From contig JANRIZ010000123.1 in assembly GCA_033764445.1 (NCBI GenBank), positions 1-33,040 of the forward strand: 33,040 nt of DNA, read 5' to 3'. The translations under genes and the position numbers were made by a program. Source of the stretch: JANRIZ01 sp033764445. GTDB lineage: Bacteria; Verrucomicrobiota; Verrucomicrobiia; JAWXBN01. Of this stretch, positions 8,226-16,312 are shown one piece after another. Below the pieces are notes generated by a model. The model was not told where the DNA came from and searched no databases. It saw only the letters and a program-made list of their open reading frames with translations. Positions within the stretch are counted from its first letter, which is position 1. Every line of letters begins with the position of its first letter.

Positions 8226-8834
8226 ATGATCCTTCGCATTCTCCTGCCGGTCTTTCTGTCCGGTGTCCTCGCCGTCCAGGCCCAGACAGAACCCGCACGC
8301 AAAAAAGTCCCGGGTTCCGACGCCCCGCCCGGGACCACCCAGGTGGCGGTCATGCCCTTTACGGACAAAAAGGCCAAATTGAATTTTGTCACCGAGGGCA
8401 TGGCGCTGCAGGTCCGTGCCGCCGCCCCGTTTGTCCTCCAGAACGAGATCAGGAACCTGCTCCGGGACAAGGGCTATCAGCTCGTCGATGCCCCGGCACA
8501 ATTCACACAGAAAAAAAACATCTATGTGATCAAGGGTCGTTTCATCGACATGTCCATCGCCAACGACCCCTTTGATGGCGGGGCCCTGACCATGAATTCG
8601 GAGGTCCGGATCTACGACTGGGCGGTGAGCAAAACCAGGGCCCTGCGCTCCTTCAACGTCAGCGCCCGCAGCGGTCGGACCACCGAACCCTGGGCCGCCG
8701 TGGTGGACATGGCCCCCTCCTCCCCCGAGGACCGCGCATTCCCGTCGTTCACCCAGGAGGTGGCCGATGGTCTCGACGACGCCTCCAAACGCACGGCCAA
8801 ATCGGTCATTCAGAATCTGAAGGCGGAGAAATAG
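8226..8834 (+). CDS. Secreted (periplasmic) protein of unknown function
   Basis: 202 aa. The start at 8226 is chosen because it begins a clean signal peptide (MILRILLPVFLSGVLAVQAQ, cleavage after VQA); the open frame extends back to 8103 without support. The mature part has VAVMPFTDKKAKLNFVTEGMA, an alternation seen in periplasmic proteins related to CsgG/LpoB-type folds ('VAVMPF.D'), then a conserved-looking LLRDKGYQLVD and IYVIKGRFIDMSI. That likeness is weak and only the export is firm. It is divergent from the PEGA kinase (165 bases between the starts), so both could be regulated from the shared spacer. The following ybgC-like gene begins 54 bases after the stop. Confidence 0.7.
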   Translation: MILRILLPVFLSGVLAVQAQTEPARKKVPGSDAPPGTTQVAVMPFTDKKAKLNFVTEGMALQVRAAAPFVLQNEIRNLLRDKGYQLVDAPAQFTQKKNIYVIKGRFIDMSIANDPFDGGALTMNSEVRIYDWAVSKTRALRSFNVSARSGRTTEPWAAVVDMAPSSPEDRAFPSFTQEVADGLDDASKRTAKSVIQNLKAEK

Positions 8835-8888
8835 GCCGGCCCAAAAATCGGCGTGCATCCTCCGGGGATCGGGATTAAATGGGGATGA

Positions 8889-9296
8889 ATGGAACACCCC
8901 TCCTTTTCGACCGATATTGACGTGATGTTTTATGACACGGATGCCGGAGGGGTCGTTCACAACATCGCCTATCTCCGCTTCATCGAATTTGCACGGACAA
9001 AACTCGCGGCCCGGCTGGACCATGACATCCGTGCCTGTGCGGAAAAACAGATTTACGCGGTGGTGACCCGGACCGAAATCGATTATCTCAAACCGGCCCG
9101 CCTGGGGGAAACCATCGTGGTCACCGCCCGCCTGGCCGGTGTGGACCGCGCCCGCTTTTACATCGAGTCGATCATCACCCACAAGGGGGATGGACGCAAA
9201 CTGGTCGCCTGCCGCCAGACCCTGGCCCTGGTCAGACTTCCCGAGGCCAAGGTCCAGCCCGTCCCGGAGGCCTGGCGGGCGCTTTTTGCAAATTGA
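8889..9296 (+). CDS. Acyl-CoA thioesterase, YbgC/4HBT family
   Basis: 135 aa, the normal length for a hot-dog-fold thioesterase. The signature YDTDAGGVVHNIAYLRFIEFAR at residues 15-36 matches the YbgC/4-hydroxybenzoyl-CoA thioesterase family ('Y.DTDA.GVV....Y....E.AR'), with the catalytic Asp at 18. EIDYLKPARLGETIVV and ACRQTLALV are the usual later strands. It probably hydrolyses short or medium acyl-CoA or acyl-ACP in the cytoplasm. In many Gram-negatives ybgC sits beside tolQRAB; that is not so here. GGGGA lies just before the ATG. The next gene starts 16 bases downstream, so the two are likely co-transcribed. Confidence 0.88.
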   Translation: MEHPSFSTDIDVMFYDTDAGGVVHNIAYLRFIEFARTKLAARLDHDIRACAEKQIYAVVTRTEIDYLKPARLGETIVVTARLAGVDRARFYIESIITHKGDGRKLVACRQTLALVRLPEAKVQPVPEAWRALFAN

Positions 9297-9312
9297 GGAA
9301 GGAAACCCTTTT

Positions 9313-10797
9313 ATGACCGATGCCTACGAAAAGATGCTGGGCCGATGCCGCGAGCTGGCGATCTTGAACAGCACCGGCAGTCTGCTCCACTGGGATCAGG
9401 AAACCTACATGCCGCCCAAGGCCATCACCTTTCGCGCGGAACAGCTCGCCTACTTTGCCGGCAAATCCCATCAGCTGGGCACCGGCCCGGAGGTCGGGGA
9501 CTGGATCAGGGCCTGTGAGGGGGCCGGATACACCCCGGACTCCACGGAAAGTGTGAATATCCGCCAATGGCGTCGCGGGTATGACCGGGCCACAAAAATC
9601 CCGCAAAGGCTCGTTGAGGACATGCAAAAGGCCTCCTCCCTGGGTCAGCACGCCTGGTCGGAGGCCCGGGCCAAATCGGATTTCAGCCTCTTCAAACCCC
9701 ACCTGGAAAAACTCGTCACCCTTTCCCGCGAAATGACGGAACATCTGGGGTACAAAAAATTCCGGTACGACGCGCTCCTCGACGAATACGAACGCGGGGC
9801 GGATACGGCATCCATCCAGTCCACCTTTGATTCCCTCCGTCCCGCAGTGGTCGGGATCGTCGCCGAGGCGACGGAACGCTCCCGGTCGGTCCCCGAAAGT
9901 CTGTTGTCCGACCATTATCCGGTCGCCGCACAAATGGCCTTCAACCGTGAGGTGGCCGAGGCGATCGGATACCCATTTGACTGCGGACGGGTGGATACGG
10001 TGACCCACCCCTTTTGCACGGGGCTGGGACCAAGGGACGTCCGCATTACGACCCGGTACGACGAGGGGGATTTCACCAGTTCCCTGTACGGGGTCCTGCA
10101 CGAGGCGGGCCATGCCCTGTACAACCTGGGGCTGCCGGAGGCGGACTACGGCACCCCCTCCGGCGAATACTGTTCCCTCGGGATCCACGAATCCCAGTCC
10201 CGCCTGTGGGAAAACCATGTGGGACGGACCCTCGACTTCTGGCAGCACTGGTTTGGCCGGGCCTGTCACCATTTTCCCGGTCTGCGGAACCGGACCCCGG
10301 AGCAGATTGCGCGGGCCGTCCTGCGGGTGTGCCCGACGTTCATCCGTGTGGAGGCGGATGAATGCACCTACGACCTGCACATCATTTTGAGGTTCGGTAT
10401 CGAATCCGCGCTTATCAATGGCGACATTCAGGTCGCGGAAATTCCGGCCCTGTGGAACAGCGAGTTTGAAAAAATGTTTGGCCTGAAGGTGCCTGATGAT
10501 TCCAAAGGCTGTCTGCAGGATGTCCACTGGAGCATGGGCGGATTCGGATACTTTCCCACCTACACCCTCGGCAATCTCAACGCCTCCCAGCTCATGCGCA
10601 GGGCGGCGGCGGATCATCCCGGTCTGTGTGCGGAAATCGCCGTCGGCCAATACGGAAATCTTCTCTCCTGGCTGCGCCAAAAAATCCACTCCATGGGCCA
10701 GCGCCTGTCCCCGCAGGACCTCATGAAACAGGCCACCGGTGAACCCACCCGCAGTCTTTGCCACGTGGAGTACCTGCGGAAAAAATATCTCGGCTAA
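9313..10797 (+). CDS. Carboxypeptidase Taq family metallopeptidase (M32)
   Basis: 494 aa, typical for family M32. This is a zinc carboxypeptidase with broad specificity that removes C-terminal residues from peptides in the cytoplasm. The zinc motif HEAGH is at residues 263-267, with the third ligand and family signature in GIHESQSRLWEN (290-301). Other M32 blocks are LLHWDQETYMPP near 24-35, THPFCTGLGPRDVRITTRY at 231-249 and DVHWSMGGFGYFPTYTLGN near 405-425. The start at 9313 has an excellent ribosome-binding site (GAGGAAGG) about 10 bases upstream; the same open frame continues back into the thioesterase gene and is not coding there. It is followed by two hairpins and then a converging gene. 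Confidence 0.93.
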   Translation: MTDAYEKMLGRCRELAILNSTGSLLHWDQETYMPPKAITFRAEQLAYFAGKSHQLGTGPEVGDWIRACEGAGYTPDSTESVNIRQWRRGYDRATKIPQRLVEDMQKASSLGQHAWSEARAKSDFSLFKPHLEKLVTLSREMTEHLGYKKFRYDALLDEYERGADTASIQSTFDSLRPAVVGIVAEATERSRSVPESLLSDHYPVAAQMAFNREVAEAIGYPFDCGRVDTVTHPFCTGLGPRDVRITTRYDEGDFTSSLYGVLHEAGHALYNLGLPEADYGTPSGEYCSLGIHESQSRLWENHVGRTLDFWQHWFGRACHHFPGLRNRTPEQIARAVLRVCPTFIRVEADECTYDLHIILRFGIESALINGDIQVAEIPALWNSEFEKMFGLKVPDDSKGCLQDVHWSMGGFGYFPTYTLGNLNASQLMRRAAADHPGLCAEIAVGQYGNLLSWLRQKIHSMGQRLSPQDLMKQATGEPTRSLCHVEYLRKKYLG

Positions 10798-10799
10798 AA

Positions 10800-10843
10800 A
10801 AGGGGGGGACTGTCCCCCTCCTGCCGACGGAAATCCGTCGGCC
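10800..10843. terminator. Tandem hairpins between convergent genes
   Basis: Two inverted repeats follow the M32 stop. The first is about 10802-10820 (GGGGGGAC, TGT, CCCCCTC). The second is perfect: GCCGACGG at 10823-10830 and CCGTCGGC at 10835-10842 with an AAAT loop. No long T-run follows on either strand, so this could be a bidirectional transcription barrier or a mobile palindromic repeat. Confidence 0.5.
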
Positions 10844-10850
10844 CACAGGG

Positions 10851-11204
10851 TCAAAAGACCTTGATGTCGCGGTGCTGGCCGGGGTGTTCCTCGGCTTCGC
10901 GGCGGGCGGCACGGTCGACACCCTTCTGTTTTTCGCGTTCGCGTTTGGCCTGCCAATCCTCCCAGCTTTTGCCGGCAGCCATGTCCTCACCGGTGATGCG
11001 GATTTCGGCAATCTCGGAGTAGTTGACAACCCGGATATCCTTTTCACCGGCCAGATACATTTCAATGGTCCGGGCCTTGTTGTCGCGGTTGGAGAGAAAA
11101 CCCTCCAGCTTCGAGCCATTGACCAGGTCCACGGTGACGTCTCCGCGGAAATCAAAGGCTTTGTCCGCCTGATCGGATATTTTCTGAATGGTGTCGTTGC
11201 TCAT
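10851..11204 (-). CDS. Conserved hypothetical protein linked to hpnH
   Basis: 117 aa, no signal peptide or membrane segment. The first 75 residues look like a compact beta-rich domain: VTVDLVNGSKLEGFLSNRD, then TIEMYLAGEKDIRVVNYSEIAEIRITGED. This pattern (strand, 'G.K.EG...N', strand, 'I.Y..IAEI..TG.D') recalls small SH3/Sm-like barrel proteins, but I cannot assign a family. The C-terminal 40 residues are very charged (WEDWQAKREREKQKGVDRAARREAEE) and probably helical or disordered. It starts 17 bases after the hpnH stop on the same strand, so it is very likely in the hpnH operon and might assist hopanoid lipid synthesis. This is inference from position. Confidence 0.72.
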   Translation of the reverse strand: MSNDTIQKISDQADKAFDFRGDVTVDLVNGSKLEGFLSNRDNKARTIEMYLAGEKDIRVVNYSEIAEIRITGEDMAAGKSWEDWQAKREREKQKGVDRAARREAEEHPGQHRDIKVF

Positions 11205-11221
11205 AGGGCGTTTCCCGGGGA

Positions 11222-12241
11222 CTAGACGGATGTGGGGCTGAGGGTGAGCTTGACCGTATCCATGAACCCGCGGACCGTGCCAAAGGTGGCATCAACGGCC
11301 GAGGCCTCGTAACCGCAATGGACCATGCAGTCGGCGCACTTTTCATTGCCGCTCTTGCGCCCGTAGTTGGCCCATTCGGTCGTTTCGATCAGTTCCTTGA
11401 AGCTCTTCACATAACCCTCACCCAGCAGGTAACAGGGTTTCTGCCACCCGAAAATATTGTAGGTGGGGTTCCCCCAAGGGGTGCACTCGTAATCGCGTTC
11501 GCCCTGGAGGAACTTCAGAAACAGCGGGGACTGGTTGAATTTCCAGGTCTTTTTGGGGGTCTCAAGAATCTTCTGGAAAAGCTCGTGCGTACGGCTGCGC
11601 TTGAGGAAATGCTCCTGGTCGGGGGCCTTCTGATAGCTGTACCCGGGGCTCATCATCATGCCTTCAACCCCCAGCTTCATCATCTCATCGAAAAATTCAC
11701 GGACCCGCTCGGGGTTGGCGTCGTCAAAAAGCGTCGTGTTGGTCGTCACCCGGAAACCGCGCTTGAGCGCCTCCTTGATCCCGGCGATGGCGACATCAAA
11801 AATCCCATCCCGGCAGACGGCGTGGTCGTGTTCCTCCTTGAGGCCGTCCATGTGCACGGAGAAGGTGAGGTACTTGGAAGGCTTGAATTTGTCAATTTTC
11901 GCCTTGAGCAGAATGGCGTTGGTGCAGAGGTAAATGTACTTTTTGCGGGCCACCAGACCCTCGACAATCTGGGGCATCTCGGGATGCAGCAGGGGTTCCC
12001 CCCCGGGGATCGACACCATCGGCGCACCGCATTCCTCCGCCGCCGCCCAACACTGTTCGGGGGTCAGCCGCCGTTCCAGAATATGCTCGGGATACTGGAT
12101 TTTACCGCATCCCGCACAGGAAAGATTGCAGCGGAACAAAGGCTCAAGCATCATCACCAGCGGATAATGTTTGTTGCCTTTGAGTTTCTGGCCGATGACG
12201 TAACTGGCAACGGTCCAGGCTTGGGAAATGGGGACTGACAT
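11222..12241 (-). CDS. hpnH: Hopanoid biosynthesis radical SAM protein HpnH
   Basis: 339 aa. This is a radical SAM enzyme with the CxxxCxxC cluster motif in RCNLSCAGCGK (C38, C42, C45) and the GGEP motif in SIPGGEPLLHPEMP. HpnH adds the 5'-deoxyadenosyl group to diploptene to give adenosylhopane, the first step to C35 extended hopanoids. Family-specific blocks are LEPLFRCNLSCAGC, YPEHILERRLTPEQC, VHMDGLKEEHD, GMMMSPGYSYQKAPDQ and the C-terminal cysteine-rich KCADCMVHCGYEASAV. GAGG lies seven bases before the ATG and a good promoter precedes it. Other hopanoid genes (squalene-hopene cyclase, hpnG) are not in the window, so they must be elsewhere. It is followed by the small gene at 10851. Confidence 0.93.
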   Translation of the reverse strand: MSVPISQAWTVASYVIGQKLKGNKHYPLVMMLEPLFRCNLSCAGCGKIQYPEHILERRLTPEQCWAAAEECGAPMVSIPGGEPLLHPEMPQIVEGLVARKKYIYLCTNAILLKAKIDKFKPSKYLTFSVHMDGLKEEHDHAVCRDGIFDVAIAGIKEALKRGFRVTTNTTLFDDANPERVREFFDEMMKLGVEGMMMSPGYSYQKAPDQEHFLKRSRTHELFQKILETPKKTWKFNQSPLFLKFLQGERDYECTPWGNPTYNIFGWQKPCYLLGEGYVKSFKELIETTEWANYGRKSGNEKCADCMVHCGYEASAVDATFGTVRGFMDTVKLTLSPTSV

Positions 12242-12281
12242 AGGGCGACCTCGGGCGATTGGGGGTTTTGTTAGGCCGGGA

Positions 12282-12310
12282 AAGATAAGTGATTAACGAT
12301 TCGCGGTCAA
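12282..12310 (-). promoter_or_regulatory. Sigma70-like promoter for hpnH
   Basis: On the minus strand TTGACC (12310-12305) and TATCTT (12287-12282) are separated by exactly 17 bases. The start of transcription would be near 12275, giving a leader of about 35 bases to the hpnH ATG at 12241. Confidence 0.55.
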
Positions 12311-12387
12311 ACGGAAAATGGGACTGAAACGGTCCTAGATTTTCCCTTGATTTTTTTCAGAACCATTTCTTCTGCATATATTTGAAT

Positions 12388-12410
12388 AACAGGACTCTTT
12401 TTATCCTGTT
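12388..12410 (+). promoter_or_regulatory. Inverted repeat in the bioA leader
   Basis: AACAGGA (12388-12394) and TCCTGTT (12404-12410) form a perfect 7-base stem around CTCTTTTTA. It lies just after an A/T-rich stretch with a possible -10 (TATATT at 12377-12382). It could be an operator half-site pair or an RNA hairpin at the 5' end of the bioA transcript. It does not resemble the BirA operator (TTGTAAAC-type). Confidence 0.35.
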
Positions 12411-12487
12411 AAAGGCGTTTCAGAAGTCCCCCGCCCCGCCACGGATTGTTCCTGACAAGGCCCCGGTTTCCGGATTACATCGGGTCC

Positions 12488-13792
12488 ATGGATTTTCTGG
12501 AACAGGCCGATGCCCGGTGGCTCTGGCATCCTTTCACCAGTGCGGACCCCGCGGACGGACCCGACCCCCTGATCCTGGTCGGTGGCCAGGGGGAATGGCT
12601 GGTGGATTCCCACGGTCGGCGTTACCTCGACGGCAATTCCTCCATCTGGTGCAATCTCCACGGTCACCAGCACCCCCGTCTGAATGCCGCCCTGGAGGCC
12701 CAGGTCCGCAAAATCGCCCACTGTTCTTTCCTGGGAACGGGCAACGAACCCGCCTCGCTGCTGGCCCAGGCCCTCGTGGAAACCCTCCGGGGCCCGTCAC
12801 CGCTGGGTTTTCCCGATCCGATCCCCCGGGATTCCATCCCCTCCCGGGTGTTTTTCAGCGACAACGGTTCGTGTGCCAACGAAATCGCCGCCAAAATGGC
12901 CGTGCAATTCTTCCGCATCACGGGTCAGCCTGGACGCACGGACCTGGTGGCCTTTGAGGGGAGTTATCACGGGGACACGATGCTCAATGTCTCCCTGGGC
13001 GGGATCGGCACCTTTTCGGAACCCTACCGGGCCCTGACGCTTCCCTGCCACGTGGTCCCGGATCTCCGGGCCCTGGAAACCCGGATAGCGGAGGGATTCC
13101 AACCGGCGGCCATCTTTCTGGAAAGCGCACTCCATGGCGCAGGGGGGATGATCCCGCATCCGCCCGGTTTTATGAAACGGGTGGCCGATCTGGCCGCAAA
13201 ATGCGGCGCGTTTCTGGTGTGCGATGAGGTCCTGGCCGGGTTCGGACGCACGGGTCCCTTTCTGGGCTGTTTTGCAGAGGGGATCGTCCCGGATTTTATC
13301 ACCCTCTCCAAGGGACTGACCGGCGGATACCTGCCGCTGGCCATCACTCTGGCCCCCCAGCGCGTGTTTGAGCAATTTGCGGGGGACTACTACAGTGGGA
13401 AACTTCTCTACCACGGCCACACCTACACGGCCCATCCGCTCGCCTGTGCGGTCGCCCTGGAAAACCTGAAAATTTTCCATGAGGAGGACACACTGGGAAA
13501 AGTCGCCGCCCTGCGGCCCGCCTTCGAACACGGCCTTGACGCCTTCCGCAAAATGCCCGGGGTCGCGGAGGTGCGCTCCCGGGGGCTGATCGGGGCCATT
13601 GACCTGGTGGCCCGATCCCGCCGGGGCGACACGGCCCGGGCGGCCTGCACCGCCATGCGTCCGCACGGGATATTGACGCGGCCCATTGGCAACACGCTCG
13701 TGATCATGCCCCCCTACTGCATCCGCCCGGAAAATCTCACCCGCCTTTTTGAAGGGGTCTCCCGGGCGATCAGGCAGGTGATGTCGGAATGA
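12488..13792 (+). CDS. bioA: Adenosylmethionine-8-amino-7-oxononanoate aminotransferase
   Basis: 434 aa from the ATG at 12488; the frame is open further upstream but the family N-terminus begins here. BioA transfers the amino group of S-adenosylmethionine to KAPA to give DAPA in biotin synthesis. Seen: WLWHPFTSAD near residue 11 (BioA-type), WLVDSHGRRYLDGNSSIW at 37-54, FSDNGSCANEIAAKMA (PLP phosphate), YHGDTM at 160-165, CDEVLAGFGRTG at 245-256, and the PLP lysine in ITLSKGLTGGYLPL (K275). Other class III aminotransferases share much of this, but the HPFT motif and the GHTYTAHPLACA segment favour BioA. No other bio gene is nearby. It is convergent with the exopolysaccharide operon, 43 bases from stop to stop. 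Confidence 0.87.
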   Translation: MDFLEQADARWLWHPFTSADPADGPDPLILVGGQGEWLVDSHGRRYLDGNSSIWCNLHGHQHPRLNAALEAQVRKIAHCSFLGTGNEPASLLAQALVETLRGPSPLGFPDPIPRDSIPSRVFFSDNGSCANEIAAKMAVQFFRITGQPGRTDLVAFEGSYHGDTMLNVSLGGIGTFSEPYRALTLPCHVVPDLRALETRIAEGFQPAAIFLESALHGAGGMIPHPPGFMKRVADLAAKCGAFLVCDEVLAGFGRTGPFLGCFAEGIVPDFITLSKGLTGGYLPLAITLAPQRVFEQFAGDYYSGKLLYHGHTYTAHPLACAVALENLKIFHEEDTLGKVAALRPAFEHGLDAFRKMPGVAEVRSRGLIGAIDLVARSRRGDTARAACTAMRPHGILTRPIGNTLVIMPPYCIRPENLTRLFEGVSRAIRQVMSE

Positions 13793-13835
13793 CAACGTGT
13801 CTTTGCCCCCCCGGCCCCGGGCCCACCGACAACAC

Positions 13836-15212
13836 TCAGTCCCTGCGGGAACCCTCCGGAGCGGTGGAACCGTCGCCCGCGTGTTCCCGGGCGGCAAAGG
13901 CCAGACCCACCATGGCGGCGGCGGTGAGGGAAAGACCCCCCATTTGCAGGGGAAAATCAACCAGGGCGTGAATGAGAATGCCCGTCAGGGAAATGGCGGC
14001 GGCGCGGATGACCGCCCTCCAGAATCCGTGCTCCAGACGGACGTACAGCCGCCGCAGGCACATCAGAATCATCGTCAGCATCAGCATAAACACGGTCAGC
14101 CCAAAAACGCCCGTTTCCACGAGGGTCTGCAGATAGTCGTTGTGGGTGTACTGCACGGAAAGATAGATTTCCGGACTCTGGAAGGCGGGAAAGATTTTGA
14201 TGAAGGTGCCCGGACCCCAGCCCCAGTAGGGACTGGCCTGAAAGGCCCGCCACGAATCCTGGTACTGGGTCCAGCGCCAGTCGGCGGAAAGACTGCCCGC
14301 ATCGCGTTTGAAAAAGGTGTCAAAGAGCCGGTCAAAAAAGGCCGAGCCCAAACCGAAAAGGATGAACCCGAGGACCAACAGGATGCAGGAGAGCACAAAC
14401 AGACGGGGGACGACCGCCAGACTGCGCCGGAAGGAATGGAGCGACACCAGCAACAGCAGGATCATGATGCCGATGCCCGCCCGGCTTCCCGAATAAACGG
14501 TTCCAAAGATGAGGATCGACATGATGAATGCCACCAGCACGTGCCGGTCCTTGAGATTGCCGTAAACGGCATTAGTTCCCTTGGCCGCCTCGCGCCACGG
14601 AATCAGCAGCAGGGGCCAGATCAGGTTCATGTACGCCGCAAAATGGTTGCGGTTGACGAAGGGACCCACAAAAATCGCCGGCAGATTCGGGTCCATGATG
14701 AAACTGACCGGACGGAACCACAGGAGCATCCGTGTGCCGGTGGCGCGTTGGAGCAGGGCCACGATCACCAGGGCCACGGCATTGAGGGCCAGGGCCCAGA
14801 CCAGGAGTTTGACGGCCGGGCGGGAGTTGAAATTCCTCGACACGGTCCAGCCCAGCAGGAACCAGCCGAGAATCAGCAGCACATGGTCCCGTGAATACAC
14901 GAGATTGACAGACGCGGGCAAAAACGGCAGTGCCGTCTGGAAGGTGGGACCCCCGGGCGCAAGCGGATTGAGGTATCCCTGCAACACGGTGTAGGGCAGC
15001 AGGATCAAAAAAAACAGGCCGGTCATGGCCAGCGGCCCGGGGCGCATCCAGAGCGCCCGGTTTTTCAAATCCGCCACGAGGGTGAGCAAAAAGAGGGCGG
15101 CGGTCACCAGCAGCGCCAGTTGAACCGCCCAGCGTTCGACCGTGCCAAAGGCCCACGGAAGGAGCATCAGCAGCAACAGGATCAGAAAATGTCTGGGGTT
15201 TAGGCCGCTCAC
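13836..15212 (-). CDS. O-antigen ligase / Wzy-type polymerase family membrane protein
   Basis: 458 aa with about 10-12 hydrophobic segments across the length. The O-antigen ligase (Wzy_C) domain is visible in its central periplasmic loop: GPFVNRNHFAAYMNLIWPL, GSRAGIGIMILLLLVSL and SPYWGWGPGTFIKIFP followed by YTHNDYLQTLVETGVFGL, the family's 'G.G.GTF ... HNDYLQ...E.G..G' signature. Such proteins polymerise or ligate undecaprenyl-linked sugar repeat units on the outer face of the inner membrane. The start codon is GTG at 15212. It is the last gene of the five-gene exopolysaccharide operon, 50 bases after the exosortase gene. In this setting a polymerase role is likelier than LPS ligation. Confidence 0.87.
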   Translation of the reverse strand: MSGLNPRHFLILLLLMLLPWAFGTVERWAVQLALLVTAALFLLTLVADLKNRALWMRPGPLAMTGLFFLILLPYTVLQGYLNPLAPGGPTFQTALPFLPASVNLVYSRDHVLLILGWFLLGWTVSRNFNSRPAVKLLVWALALNAVALVIVALLQRATGTRMLLWFRPVSFIMDPNLPAIFVGPFVNRNHFAAYMNLIWPLLLIPWREAAKGTNAVYGNLKDRHVLVAFIMSILIFGTVYSGSRAGIGIMILLLLVSLHSFRRSLAVVPRLFVLSCILLVLGFILFGLGSAFFDRLFDTFFKRDAGSLSADWRWTQYQDSWRAFQASPYWGWGPGTFIKIFPAFQSPEIYLSVQYTHNDYLQTLVETGVFGLTVFMLMLTMILMCLRRLYVRLEHGFWRAVIRAAAISLTGILIHALVDFPLQMGGLSLTAAAMVGLAFAAREHAGDGSTAPEGSRRD

Positions 15213-15262
15213 AAAAAAGGTCTCAATCCGGGTGGGTCTTCCGGAAGAGGGTTTTCAACCCC

Positions 15263-16282
15263 CTAGGGTGCGGGGGCTTTGGGCTGCGTCCGGCTGGGGG
15301 ACATCTTCCGGAGCCACGCGGCAAAATCAAGATCGATTACCGCTCCCAACCCCATGAGAATCAGCAGGGCGGAGATGTAAACCATGAAGCCCGAGAAGGA
15401 ATGAAAAAAGGAGATTTTGTCCCCGACGCCCACGGCCCACTCAACACCAAACAGATAGGTTCCCACCGTGAGCATCATGATCCGCACCATGTTGCCGATG
15501 ACAGCCACCGGCACAGCGGTCAGAAACAGGATCCATTTTTTTGCCAGGGTCGGCATGGTCAGATACGAATAGATGGCCGTGATCATGCACAGGGCGAACA
15601 AGGAACGGATGCCGCTGCAGGGGCCGTCGACCTCCAGGGCAAATTTGGCGCCCACCGGCAATCCGGCCATGGGCACGGCGGCGGATTTGAGGGCTGTCCC
15701 CACACGGATGGTTTCCACGCCGATGAGGTTGAGCAGCGGGACGACCATCTTGGTCATCATCAGGCGAAGTTCAAAGGTGAGAATTCCGTTGTCGATGAGT
15801 GACCAGGGGATCATGAACAGCAGAAAGGCCAGCGGGAAAAGCACCAGTTTGAAAATGCGGGTCCCCCCCACAAACCCGATGGTCCCGGCCAGGAGCAGGA
15901 CAAAGGACAGCGGCGCCAGAAATTTCAACCCGCCGCCCAATCCCAGAATGTAACCCAGACAGCCCAGAAAGATCAGCGGCAGGAAAAGGGGTTGTCCCGT
16001 GGGGGTCTCGGCAAAAATGGCGTCCTTTTTCCACCAGAGAAATCCGGCGGCGATCAGCGGCACAAACATGCCGTGCTGGGAATCCGGATCGGTGTTCCAC
16101 GCATGCCACAACCACCCGAAAACGGAATATCCGATCCCGCTCAGCCCGGGATAATAAACCCGGATAAAAAAGAAGTACACCAGCATCAGACCCGTGCAGG
16201 CGAGAACGATCCGATCCCTCGCGGTCAAACGCCCCAAAAAGGTGAGGGCGTCGGGGGGGGCTGTTTTTTCCTGCGTCTCCAT
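15263..16282 (-). CDS. Exosortase
   Basis: 339 aa with about eight membrane segments. Exosortases are transpeptidase-like membrane proteins that process PEP-CTERM-type sorting signals in exopolysaccharide-producing Gram-negatives. All three catalytic residues are present: Cys222 in EVDGPCSGIRSL, Arg267 in GNMVRIMML, and His294 in SFFHSFSGFMVY. The N-terminal part has the family segments GYSVFGWLWHAW and DSQHGMFVPLIAAGFLWWKK. The ATG at 16282 has AGGAG four bases upstream. It lacks the C-terminal EpsI domain fused to some exosortases; the tail is instead a short Pro/Lys-rich cytoplasmic stretch. No substrate with a PEP-CTERM tail is encoded in the window. Confidence 0.9.
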   Translation of the reverse strand: METQEKTAPPDALTFLGRLTARDRIVLACTGLMLVYFFFIRVYYPGLSGIGYSVFGWLWHAWNTDPDSQHGMFVPLIAAGFLWWKKDAIFAETPTGQPLFLPLIFLGCLGYILGLGGGLKFLAPLSFVLLLAGTIGFVGGTRIFKLVLFPLAFLLFMIPWSLIDNGILTFELRLMMTKMVVPLLNLIGVETIRVGTALKSAAVPMAGLPVGAKFALEVDGPCSGIRSLFALCMITAIYSYLTMPTLAKKWILFLTAVPVAVIGNMVRIMMLTVGTYLFGVEWAVGVGDKISFFHSFSGFMVYISALLILMGLGAVIDLDFAAWLRKMSPSRTQPKAPAP

Positions 16283-16312
16283 GATGCTCCTGTCTCCCCC
16301 GTCCGTGGGTCC

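Noticed and set aside
12242..12487. Riboswitch or tRNA in the hpnH/bioA spacer
   Set aside because: No cloverleaf and no conserved riboswitch core seen; the spacer is explained by a promoter, an A/T-rich stretch and one hairpin.
13793..13835. Terminator between bioA and the exopolysaccharide operon
   Set aside because: The 43 bases are C/G-rich with a short self-complementary CCCGGGC-like stretch but no proper stem and T-run.
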